From positions 1 through 64,000 of the forward strand of contig JAXRKP010001789.1 of NCBI GenBank assembly GCA_037039925.1: a stretch of DNA of 64,000 nucleotides. The letters run 5' to 3'. Positions within the stretch are counted from its first letter, which is position 1. Every line of letters begins with the position of its first letter. The notes beneath the pieces are model-generated. The model did no database searches. It was not told the DNA's origin and worked only from the letters and a program-made list of their open reading frames with translations. The translations under genes and the position numbers were made by a program. This DNA comes from Doris montereyensis (Eukaryota; Mollusca; Gastropoda; Nudibranchia; Dorididae). This document shows positions 35,386-44,339 of the stretch, in pieces.

Positions 35386-37115
35386 TTTATCAGTTCCCAT
35401 TCTACCTTTCAGATCCCTGAGACGATCTTTCTCCAGGATGCCCTATCCTGGCATTGTCTGTTTCCTTCCAAAAAAGTTAAATTTCTATGCTTCAATGCCT
35501 CTTTCGATGTCTTCTTTCATTATTTCTCCTTTGGTCTTCTTAATTTGTTGTATTGGGCATGATTTGGTCTTTCTCGTGCTCTTCATTGCTCCCCAGAACA
35601 GCTTTTTGATTTCGTTGATAGCTTTCTTGAAGTCTTTGTCCAAACTCTTTCCACTGTTTCTGTTTTGCTTTCCGAACTTCCTCTTTGGTGATAGTTTGTT
35701 TACTCACGTAATCTATCCTTTCCTCTGGTGTCTTTGTTTGCAAGTATTTCTTCCAGGCATCCTTCTTTTCTTTGATCTTAGTCTTGACATTCTCATTCTA
35801 CCATGCTGTTCTTTTCCTATCTCCTTTAATTTGTTTCCTACCACAGACCTCTTCAGTACAAATACATTTGCCACTTTTCTTCTATTGTGCTTTCCTTCCA
35901 ATCCATCTGTCTTTCACTGATAGATCTTTTTATCTTAGATTGGTATATCTGTTTTACTATTGGTTTATCTAGTTCCTCTATTTTGAGTTTAGAAGCTTTC
36001 TTCTCTTTCCTTTTCTGTTTGTTCTCTTCAGTCACTAATCTCATTTTGGCAATTACTAGGTGATGATTACTAAATATTTCTGCTCCTCTGTTTACTCTTG
36101 CATCCAATGTACTGTAAAAAAGGGAGCTACTAACTATTATGTAGTCTATCATTGATTTTTCACACCTGTCTTCATTTACTCTTGTCTATTTGTGGATATC
36201 TTTATGAGGAAAAAAAAGTATTGGCTATTTTCATGTTATTCTTTAGACAAAAATCTATTAGTCTCTCATCATTTGGAGAAGTTGTTGTCTCTCCTTCTTT
36301 ACCTATTACTCCTCCTGACCTTTCTATATTGTTGCCTAATCTAGTGTTTAAATCTCCTTAAACCGTTATTTCCTGTTTGTGTTTCAGATTCTCTGTAGCT
36401 GTTTGTTTGTAAATCATTTTCGAAGATATCTATTTCTTCTTTAGTTGTGTCTTCGTTTGGTCCTTAAGCTATTAATAATTTAATTTCTCTTCCTTTTGGT
36501 GTAATGTTTACCTCTAATAGCCGTGGGCTTATAAATTTCCAACTTTCTTGTAGCTTTTCATGCCTTTTATGCATTAGGAGGCCTACTTCTGCTCAAGCTC
36601 TATCTTTGATATATACTCCTGAGAAGATTAAAATATGATTTGGTCCTACATTTTCCATTCCTTGTCCCTTTTTCTTTGTTTCTGTAATGGCTAAAATGTC
36701 TACTTTCAATTTTTCCATTTCTTCAATTGATTCTAACTCTTTTCCATTTATTGCCCTAACATTCCATGTTCCAAAAAACCACAGTCCGTGTTCATTTCCA
36801 TTTTCGTCGTTGAAAGGTCAAGCCGGGTATATTACATTCATTTCTCTACATCAGCTTGGCTTTTCTTTCAGGGATAACTCCCTTAGCCTTTGGTCATTCA
36901 AGACCAGCCTGCAAGGCAGCAGGTTGTTATTTGCTGTCAGGGTTAACTCCTTTAGCCTTTGTTCAGTCAAGACTGACTTGCAAGGCAGCAGGTTGTTTTC
37001 TGTCAGGATTAATTTCCTTAGCCTTTGGTCAGCCAAGACCGACCTGCAAGGCAACAGGAGACTCGTGGAGGGCGGGATCATCTACTCCCCGTACAGGTGC
37101 TTACCTGTCCACTGC
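35386..37115 (-). mobile_element. LINE copy 5 (family A) with reverse transcriptase deleted
   Basis: On the minus strand it runs from the 5' end near 37115 through three monomers (36868-37075), endonuclease (36150-36730, e.g. KVDILAI.ET region, ESGGVIGKEGETTTS-like), and linker (35540-35900: QTKTPEERIDYVSKQ). It then joins directly to the 3'-terminal 140 bp (35390-35530: FDRLRDLKGRMGTD-type end with CTGATAAAG). Most of the reverse transcriptase is thus missing. A 203-residue plus-strand frame here is only the antisense of the linker. Confidence 0.82.
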
Positions 37116-37139
37116 CTGACATGGAGATAAACTATATAT

Positions 37140-37388
37140 TTACATGGTACAAAAAGAACAAACAAAGTTATCAGAATCAACAATGTTTGTTTGGAACCAA
37201 CGCACACATCTACCACAGCCAACCCACAATATCCATACACCATCCACACACACACTCTTATCAGCCTCTTCCATTCCACATTCAGGACACACATTCCTAT
37301 TGATTAGATCCTTTTTGTGTCGCCGATTTAACTTCAACGTGAAGCGCTGCCTCTTTCTGAGTGAGACCATGGACTTCACAGGTGGCAA
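37140..37388 (-). pseudogene. C-terminal zinc-finger fragment, probably of a DNA-transposon protein
   Basis: The minus-strand frame ends with NVCPECGMEEADK, then WVGCGRCVRWFQTNI and NFVCSFCTM before the stop. The order CxxC ... CxxCxxWF ... CxxC at the very C-terminus resembles the PHD-like tail of some pogo-type transposases, but the histidine and one cysteine expected after WF are missing. Upstream residues are basic (LRKRQRFTLKLNRRHKK). No other part of the protein is visible nearby. The assignment is tentative. Confidence 0.35.
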
Positions 37389-37459
37389 CTTGACAGCCGA
37401 TTCTAATGACGGATAGCATTTTTTCTCTCATGGTCATTCTTGCGAATAGTCACTTTGTA

Positions 37460-37685
37460 TTAAATAAGGTGTAGATGTAGTCCCAACACGGTTAGGAATA
37501 AAAAAGTTAGTATTCCTATTTCCCGGTTAGGAATAAAGAAAAGCCATGGTTGATAGTATTCAACATGGTTGGGAATAAGAAAATTAATATCACCACATGG
37601 TTGGGAATAAGAAAGTTAGTATCTCCACATGGTTGGAAATAAGAAAATTAGTATTCCCACCACGGTTGGGAAAAACGACAGGCCT
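37460..37685. repeat. ~38-bp tandem repeat, GGTTGGGAATAAGAAA type
   Basis: Five to six units of CACATGGTTGGGAATAAGAA with AGTTAGTATT, imperfectly spaced. Shares the GTTGGGAATAA core with the hairpin at 34766-34856. Confidence 0.85.
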
Positions 37686-38056
37686 TATTTTAGGATAGAA
37701 CAAGGCTTAGTAGTGCTGATACTACGAGAGTTCACTGGCAGTTTGCCATCTCACCACATTTCTCATTGTTAACATAGTATAAACATCGAGCATCATAACA
37801 TTAAGAAACAGAAAATATAAACAAAAATAAGCAAAGACAGGAGCAACATAAAGACACTGACTGACAGACAGGAGGGAGGCGTGCCAAAATTTTAAAGTTA
37901 AGGGGAACAACCAAATGAATAATGAAGCAAAAATATAAGGCATGTCAGAGTTCGTTATGTAGCCCTCAGAACCAGGTCCGCATAAGAGCCCGCTGTTTCT
38001 GTCTCCCGGGTTCTTAGACGGGCACCACTGTATCTCAGTAAAACAAAACAGTTCTG
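37686..38056. other. Intergenic, nothing recognised
   Basis: No frame or array of note. Confidence 0.4.
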
Positions 38057-38115
38057 CTACAGTTTCTCTCCGTTACAAGATGAATTTGTTTGCATAAACT
38101 TAGCCCAATAACTCA

Positions 38116-38239
38116 CTCCATAGTAGTACTCCCGTTCTCCCATTCTCTGTAATGTCAGAACATTATGTTCTAGATTGATAGAATTTGGTTTGAGCTGCTC
38201 AGCGGATTTGTATTCTTCAATGTATTTCAAAAGCATCAA
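38116..38239 (-). other. Possible unidentified coding exon
   Basis: The minus strand is open and reads KYIEEYKSAEQLKPNSINLE with HNVLTLQRMGEREYYYG, followed immediately by GTGAGT, a good splice donor, at 38115-38110. The composition looks like real protein (mixed helix-forming residues, few low-complexity runs). I do not recognise it. The upstream acceptor is unclear, and the left side of a LINE remnant begins near 38235 on the other strand, so this may instead be transposon-derived. Confidence 0.25.
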
Positions 38240-38450
38240 ATATGATGAAACTTAGTCTTCCATCATTTGACGAACTGTACTCTGTAAATGTTATTAAAAA
38301 CAGCATGAAAATATTACAAGACCAGTCCCATCCATTGAACAAAGAATGCGAAAGATTACAAAGATCCCAACGCCTCATGTACAAAAGATTGAGAACAGAA
38401 AGATATAAAAATTCATTTGTTCCCACCTCCATTAAAAAACTGCAATGAGT
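38232..38450 (+). mobile_element. LINE 3' coding end (second family), C-terminal remnant
   Basis: The frame ends DQSHPLNKECERLQRSQRLM, then YKRLRTERYKNSFVPTSIKK and LQ-stop. The pattern HPL...RL.....RTERYKNSFVPTxIxxL is the common C-terminus of many invertebrate non-LTR retrotransposon proteins and differs from family A. A T-rich stretch follows (38451-38905) that may be its 3' UTR; no other part of the element is present. Confidence 0.6.
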
Positions 38451-38911
38451 TTGTTTTTTTTGTATTCTTTCATTGTTGTTGTTTGTTTGAATTATACTAT
38501 TTCCTAGCCTTTAACTTTTACTCTCATTTTTAAGCACTTACTTATCGATTTTTACTGAATTTACTAAACATTTATTTCCTGTATCGGTACGTACACTAAT
38601 GCACATTTTTATAAGAAATTTATTGAGGACTTTCACATATTTAGAAAGGCTATTTAAACATGTTTTATGTTTATATTGTGAATGGAAGTTGTTTAAACAA
38701 CTTTTGTATCTGTGATAACAATTTACAAAGATTTAAAAACATATTTTTATATTTATACAACATAATCATTATGATTTTATATTGTCCATATCCATAAAGC
38801 GCTGGTTTTGTCATGTGTTCATGTTAGTTGTGAAATTGACAATGGAAGAGAGGATGAAATTGAAAGAGATGAATCATATTGTAATTTATTCATTTTGATT
38901 TGAAACATTTA

Positions 38912-39505
38912 TTTCTCTGAATCAGTTTGGTTGGATAAGCAGGAGATTAGCCCACTGTACCTAGGTAGATGGTGGGGCTGCCACCTTGAGGCCTTGTTAT
39001 TTTCTGTCAGGGTTAACTCTCCTAGTCTTTGGTCATCAAGATCAGCCTGCAAGGCAGCAGCTTGTTATTTGCTGTCAGGGTTAACCTTTAGCTTTTGGTT
39101 AGTCAAGACCGGCATACAAGGCAGCAGATTGGGTTTTTTTTTGTCAGGGTTAATTCCTTAGCCTTTGATCGGCCAAGACCCGCCTGCAATGCACCAGGAG
39201 ACTCGTGGAAGGCATAAAAACTAAGATAGAAATAAATCAAATGAGATGGTTTAGGCATGTAAACAGAATGAATGACAATAGAATAGCTAAATCAGTATAC
39301 AGTGCTTAAGCCCAAGGTAAAAGACCGAAAGGCAGACTCGGAGAAAGTGGGAAGAAGATATAAAAGAGGCATTGAAGCATAGAAATTTAACATTTTTGGA
39401 AGGAAACAGAAAATGAGGGCATCCTGGAGAAAGATCATCTCGGCATCTGAACCCATACACCGAAAGGTAGAATGGGAACTGATAAAGAAAGAAAAGAAAG
39501 AAAGA
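38912..39505 (+). mobile_element. LINE copy 6 (family A) with inverted 5' segment (twin-priming structure)
   Basis: 38912-39205 is the LINE 5' UTR with three monomers in minus orientation: GGATAAGCAGGAGATTAGCC is the complement of 30998-31017 in copy 4. At about 39207 it switches to the plus-oriented reverse transcriptase C-terminus and tail (MRWFRHVNRMNDNRIAKSVY, then GGAACTGATAAAGAAAGAAA). The inverted part runs from the endonuclease-proximal side at the left to near the 5' terminus at the junction. That is the arrangement produced by twin priming during LINE insertion. Everything between is missing. Confidence 0.75.
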
Positions 39506-39971
39506 TTTGAAACAATTTCCTTTTGGACAAATAAAGACATTGTATCTTATTTTATAAGTTATATTCTTTGTTGATTATAAACAAAACAACCTATAAAGTT
39601 TTGTACAGGTTTTTACATTTATCAATTGATATCAAACAAAACCACTAATAGTATAGAGAAGTGAATCTTTGAGTCAATCAACTCTCTATACTGATTTTGA
39701 AAAAAATGTTTTTCAATTTATACTCTTATCCCTCAAGGAAATTTCTAGACTATGTCATGATAACAAGCGAAGGAACAAAAAGAAATGAAAGAAATACACT
39801 CACAAATAAATGCCTTCACCCCACCTGGATCATTCTGTTCCTTTAAGTTTCCAATCATAGTGTATGTTAGAGATTTCATAGCAAATTAATTGCATTTTGA
39901 GAACTACAACAATTTTGTGACTTTCAAAACTTATTGTCGCCAGGTTCATCTGTGAGTGTGAACCATCTGTC
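39506..39971. other. INTS13 upstream region
   Basis: Presumed INTS13 promoter and 5' UTR. A+T-rich, no TATA box or CpG-rich patch stands out. Confidence 0.35.
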
Positions 39972-40190
39972 ATGATGTTTCCTGTGTCGCACAAAACAAT
40001 CTTTGTCCTTGATCATAGCCCATACTTTGCCAAGTCGTCTAACCAAACCATTGAGTATGACATGCAAAGAACTAAAGTCCCTGGATGTATCCCAGCTGCT
40101 CCCATTTCCAAGACCTTGTGGACATGCTGTGTGGAGGGACTCCAAGAATATCTGCGAATCGTTCTTGACATATATCCTAAAGAGAAACAG
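39972..40190 (+). CDS. INTS13: INTS13/asunder, exon 1
   Basis: INTS13 (Asunder) is a subunit of the Integrator complex, working in the nucleus with INTS10 and INTS14 in RNA 3'-end cleavage and transcription attenuation; the fly protein also localises dynein. The exon encodes MMFPVSHKTIFVLDHSPYFA, a middle part with IEYDMQ, and IPAAPISKTLWTCCVEGLQE, ending IYPKEKQ. The SHKTxFVxDHxPY start and PISKxLWTCxVE block are specific to the N-terminal VWA-like domain of this family. The ATG at 39972 (or 39975) gives the family's normal N-terminus. The donor CAG|GTTTGG is weak, but the next exon continues in phase 0. Confidence 0.92.
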
Positions 40191-40204
40191 GTTTGGTTTG
40201 GTTC

Positions 40205-40580
40205 TATAATACGTGAATGTATGTGTGCAGTAAACATCTGAAACAAAACCTTTTAAATATCCTGCATGAATGTTTTTAGTGCAGTAAACACCACTTAGAA
40301 TAAAATCTTTTTGAATATCCTGCATCAATGTATGTGCAATAAACGCTTAGAACAAAATCTTTTTGAATATCCTGCATCAATGTATGTGCAGTAAACACTT
40401 AGAATAAAATCTTTTGAATATCCTGCATCAATGTATGTGCAGTAAACACTTAGAATAAAATCTTTTTGAATATGCATCAATGTATGTGCAATAAACGCTT
40501 TGAATAAAATCTTTTTACACATCATGCATGGATGTGTATAGAATCTAGTGCAGTAAACACTTGAAACAAAAAATTTTTAA
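40205..40580. repeat. ~52-bp tandem repeat in INTS13 intron 1
   Basis: Six to seven units of GTGCAGTAAACACTTAGAAT with AAAATCTTTTTGAATATCC and TGCATCAATGTAT, starting about 15 nt after the exon 1 donor. Units are close to identical except for short deletions. Confidence 0.92.
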
Positions 40581-41382
40581 ATATCAACTACAGGCTGAAT
40601 CCTCGCTCAATGAGCAGGTTGTTATTAAAATATGATGTAAGCATAAATAAGCATAAAAAGCTGACTTTCCACTCAATGAGCAAGTTATTATTCTAATTCG
40701 AGCCCAACCTCGGCCAAAAAAGATTTGGTAGGTCTATATTTAGATCTAGATGTAGAGCGAGATCCAAGAGGAAGGATTTCCTTTAATGTGCGCTAACTAA
40801 GAGATCTAGAGACTGATCTGCTGGAAAAACAGAGAAAAGAGTTAAGTTAGATCTAGCTTAAAATATGAGCATAAATTGTTCAGTGGTAGACTGGGGACAT
40901 TGGGCATGAATAGGTCAAAGGTGGCCGAATTTTTACAGAGTTTGTGGGTTGCCGAAAAGTGTGGGGTTCAGTGGCAATCGCAAATGAACTGTTTAAAATA
41001 TCGTTTTAAAAAAGAAAATGATTTTCCAATTAAAAATGTTATTAAAACATGCACAGGTAATACACAAAAGTGGTGTTGAAATTTGAGCATTATCTTTTCA
41101 ACAGTTTGAGAGCCTATTCTGACTGGATGTAAACACAATGTCATAACGTCCACAAATATATATGTATAGATGAACGCTGAACTGAATCTTTCAGAATGAT
41201 TTCAACTGTTGGAAAGCATAGAAATATGAGTGAGCATTGTAAGAGTCATGCAAGAAGATAAAATTAAAAAAACTCACTTGTGACCGAATTACTGTACAAG
41301 GCTTATTTACTTGGTCTATTTACCAACTAGGTGTTTTAGAGATTGTTGTAACATGTTATTTTTCATGTATTTCACCGTTCAG
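40581..41382. other. INTS13 intron 1, remainder
   Basis: CTCAATGAGCAGGTTGTTATT recurs with small changes at about 40598 and 40671. The rest shows no element. Confidence 0.4.
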
Positions 41383-41442
41383 GTACAGATTGTGGTTGGC
41401 AATACAGTTCTCTTAGATTGGAATTGCCCTGATGTTATAAAT
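41383..41442 (+). CDS. INTS13: INTS13/asunder, exon 2 (60 bp)
   Basis: A small exon, too short for an open-frame search. It lies between TTTCACCGTTCAG and AAT|GTAAGT and encodes VQIVVGNTVLLDWNCPDVIN in phase 0 at both ends. It corresponds to the family's segment after the KxV strand (VNFIVSD..., W..ED.N). Its length and position between exons 1 and 3 fit the INTS13 alignment without a gap, although similarity is modest. Confidence 0.82.
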
Positions 41443-42675
41443 GTAAGTAACTTATCACTGGTATAAAATTCAGTTGCAACATTTCGAAATCACGATAAAC
41501 CGAATTTCGCCATGGGCCCAGTGTTTAGAGTCATTTCACTACTTCATGACTAGGTATGTCTGTTGCAATATATATATATATATTTTTGCATAGATCATTT
41601 TGCTCCATGAGTTTCACGGACTTGGGACCATCACGAACGTTCTCATCTGTGTCAAAGTGGTATACCTTCAAACAAATACTGCACAGCCGTCAGGTGACGA
41701 CGGTGACGCCCCCCTCCCCCTCCCCCTCCCCCTCCCCCTCTCCTCCTTGATCTGAATGGTCGGTTGTCCACTTGGCTTATTGACTGGGGACAAGCATGTG
41801 TTATTTATTGTATCGTACAGTACCACGTTGCCCAGCTGTCTGAGACACCTCTATTCAAGGCTGATTGCGCCTTTGCTGTATGCTAGACCCACAATCAGTG
41901 TAAGGCTATTGTATCGTTATGTTTGTTAGCTACGTGTAATAACAGCGTAGACATGCGAGCATCGTTTAGCAATGTGTGAAATCAGGAGAGAAGAAAAAGC
42001 AGACCGAAAAAAAATCTGAGGCAAAGTGACACTGAGGTTGCGATTAACCGAAGTGAGTTGCGATTAACCAGTGACTTTTATATAGAACAAGCATGCACAT
42101 AGACAATGACGATTATGATTACTCTTTTACCACTTTTTTTTTTTTCAGCGATGAACTGCATATTAGGTTACCGGGTGCAGGGTGATATTAAGTGCTGGTA
42201 CAGTATTTGATGCTTAGGTTAGGCAAGTTTTTCATTGCGTACCTAGTGACCGGAAATGAAGGAATGAGTAACAATAACAATAACGAGTTTCGTGGATCGC
42301 AGAGCACAGACAAAATAATCGTTTTCCAATCAATTAAAATACCGATTTGACCTCAGAGTTTATTCACTACGGACCTAAAGCAGGCTTTTTAAAATCTACC
42401 TGTGAAATATGGCGGTTGTGGGTGCAGTGGTTATTAGAGCGGTCAAAGTTTGAGGTGTACAGTTTTATGTTATTAGATTAATTTCTGTTTTTTGGGAAAA
42501 AGTTGCGATTAAGCAGAATTTGTGATAAATTGGAGTCAACTGTCTTAGGTTATCTTTGAATTTGACAAATTTAAGTTCATTGAATCCCTGTTACTCTTGC
42601 TTGTGATGATACTACCCTTGGCATGTATGAACCAACCCAAATAACGAGCCACTATTTGCCAGGCAAGGGCCTCAG
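41443..42675. other. INTS13 intron 2, left part
   Basis: Contains a short (TA)n at 41568-41582 and a (CCCCCT)n run at 41709-41743. No gene seen. Confidence 0.5.
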
Positions 42676-43171
42676 TTGAAAGAAACAGAAAGGCGAGGTA
42701 CTTCAAAGCAGACGCTGTCAGACATAGTGAACCCGCAGTCTCAGCCTTCAGATGGCACTTATGTTATAAAAAACAATTTTCTTTGCAAGCCCAGAGCAGG
42801 CCTGGCAGCCCATTCCCTCCATTGTAACCATCAACCACAGTCATCATCATCAACGGACCTTTCTCTCAACAGTGACAGTCCCATTGACATCAAAGACCTT
42901 TTGAACATCTATACCCTGACAAGAAACCTAAGATCAAATAATGACAAAACTCTCTTGGCAAAACCTAAAATAACTCGCAAAATCGGCGAACAATTTCTTG
43001 AATTCTCAGCTCCCCATTTCTGAATTCTCTACCCCCACATATTATGTGTGCTAGTTCACTAACAGCTTTTAAATCAGGACTAAAATTTCATCATTGTATG
43101 CTGTAAGTAGTGTAATGCATTTGATTATGACTATAGTTTATCCTACTATGTACATGTATTACATACTATTA

Positions 43172-43253
<82 letters not shown>

Positions 43254-43530
43254 CATTATTATTATAATTATAATTATTATTGTTATTATTATTGTTATTA
43301 TTATTATGATTATTATTGTTCTTATAATTATTATTGTTATTATTATTACTATTATTATTACTATTATTATTACTATTATTATTGTTATTATTATTATTAG
43401 TATTATTATTAGTATTATTATTTGTTGTTATTATTATTATTATTATTTTTCTTGTTCTGCTGCCGTTGTAAAGCGCTTAGAGCCTGTGTTCTACGGCCAT
43501 TTATTACTCTTATTATTATTGCACGACATT
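42676..43530 (+). mobile_element. CR1-like LINE 3' end with long (TTA)n tail, in INTS13 intron 2
   Basis: The 115-residue frame from 42676 ends DLLNIYTLTRNLRSNNDKTL, then IGEQFLEFSAPHF, and after stops SLTAFKSGLKFH-like pieces. YT.TR.LRS....L..P......G...F....P..WN is the usual C-terminus of CR1/L2-like reverse transcriptase proteins. The 3' UTR (GCATTTGATTATGACTATAG, TTATCCTACTATGTACATG) and the two-part tail around GTAAAGCGCTTAGAGCCTG match the reversed copy at 8185-8470. Confidence 0.7.
43165..43450. repeat. (ATT)n microsatellite, ~285 bp
   Basis: ATT trinucleotides, pure at first, then mixed with GTT, ACT and AAT units. It grew from the LINE tail. Confidence 0.96.
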
Positions 43531-43623
43531 TTGTTCTCCAGGACAAACGTCCTGTCAATTATCTTTGCATGGTCTGTATTGAATGCAAAGTGATAACTTG
43601 TCATTCTGTCTCCTTTGCTCTAG

Positions 43624-43820
43624 ACGTCAATGACAAAGTTTGCCCATCTTGGTCCTCCGAAATCTCATCAGAAGGATGACAGTGAATTTTCCATTTTTCA
43701 CGGTTTGAGCCTGGCCATGGATTGCCTGCGCCAACCAACGCAGCATCAGAAGGAGGCAATGGAGGACGTGGGTGTGGTCAAGAACAGAGGGAGAATCATT
43801 TGCCTCACAGCCCTTAAGGA
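43624..43820 (+). CDS. INTS13: INTS13/asunder, exon 3
   Basis: The exon runs from the TTTGCTCTAG acceptor to AAGGA|GTAAGT. It encodes TSMTKFAHLGPPKSHQKDDS, EFSIFHGLSLAMDCLRQPTQ and HQKEAMEDVGVVKNRGRIIC with LTALK. The GPP, SIxHGLxxAM and NRGRIIC(L/I)T blocks are hallmarks of the INTS13 VWA-like domain. It follows exon 2 in phase 0 and leaves two bases for exon 4. Confidence 0.92.
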
Positions 43821-44339
43821 GTAAGTTTAATACGTCGCATGATCTCCATATCTTTTTTATGTTTTGTTCTTGTGACGCATGGTAGAAATGGTTTCCATTC
43901 AAAACTGCATGTGTTCTTTGTTTTGTTTTTTTATGTATGAAAAGTTTATTTAAGGATAAGGATAAAAATAAATTTATAGTGTGTGTCCCCGAACAATTGC
44001 AGGCTTACTGACTGCGTCATTTATTCCTACAGCACACCACATTTCATTTAAAGTTCTTCTCAACTCCCATAGGAGCATACAGTACAGCTTCCTGTTATGC
44101 ACCTCAACCTAATATTCTTAAGCTCCTCCTCTGCCTGCAGCTGGGTACTCATTGACATCAGAGTCAAGGGAGGAATGCAGAGTGAAATAGCTTCTCCTAA
44201 GAATACAATGCCATGTGGAAAAACCTGAGACAGCCAATGTCTTGAGCCAAGGGCGTACTGGTTACAAATTCACAATAGAACTGGATGCGCCACAATGCTT
44301 TTGATTATTTGCAATTCATGAGAATTGATTTAACTTATT
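43821..44339. other. INTS13 intron 3, left end
   Basis: No gene or known element seen before the satellite starts. Confidence 0.5.

Noticed and set aside
35309..35920. 203-residue plus-strand frame
   Set aside because: Antisense of the LINE family A linker; the minus strand carries the recognisable protein.
40876..41153. Overlapping 61-67-residue frames in INTS13 intron 1
   Set aside because: No resemblance to INTS13 or any family and not needed to connect exons 1 and 2.
43306..43593. 95-residue isoleucine-rich frame
   Set aside because: Translation of the ATT microsatellite and LINE tail.
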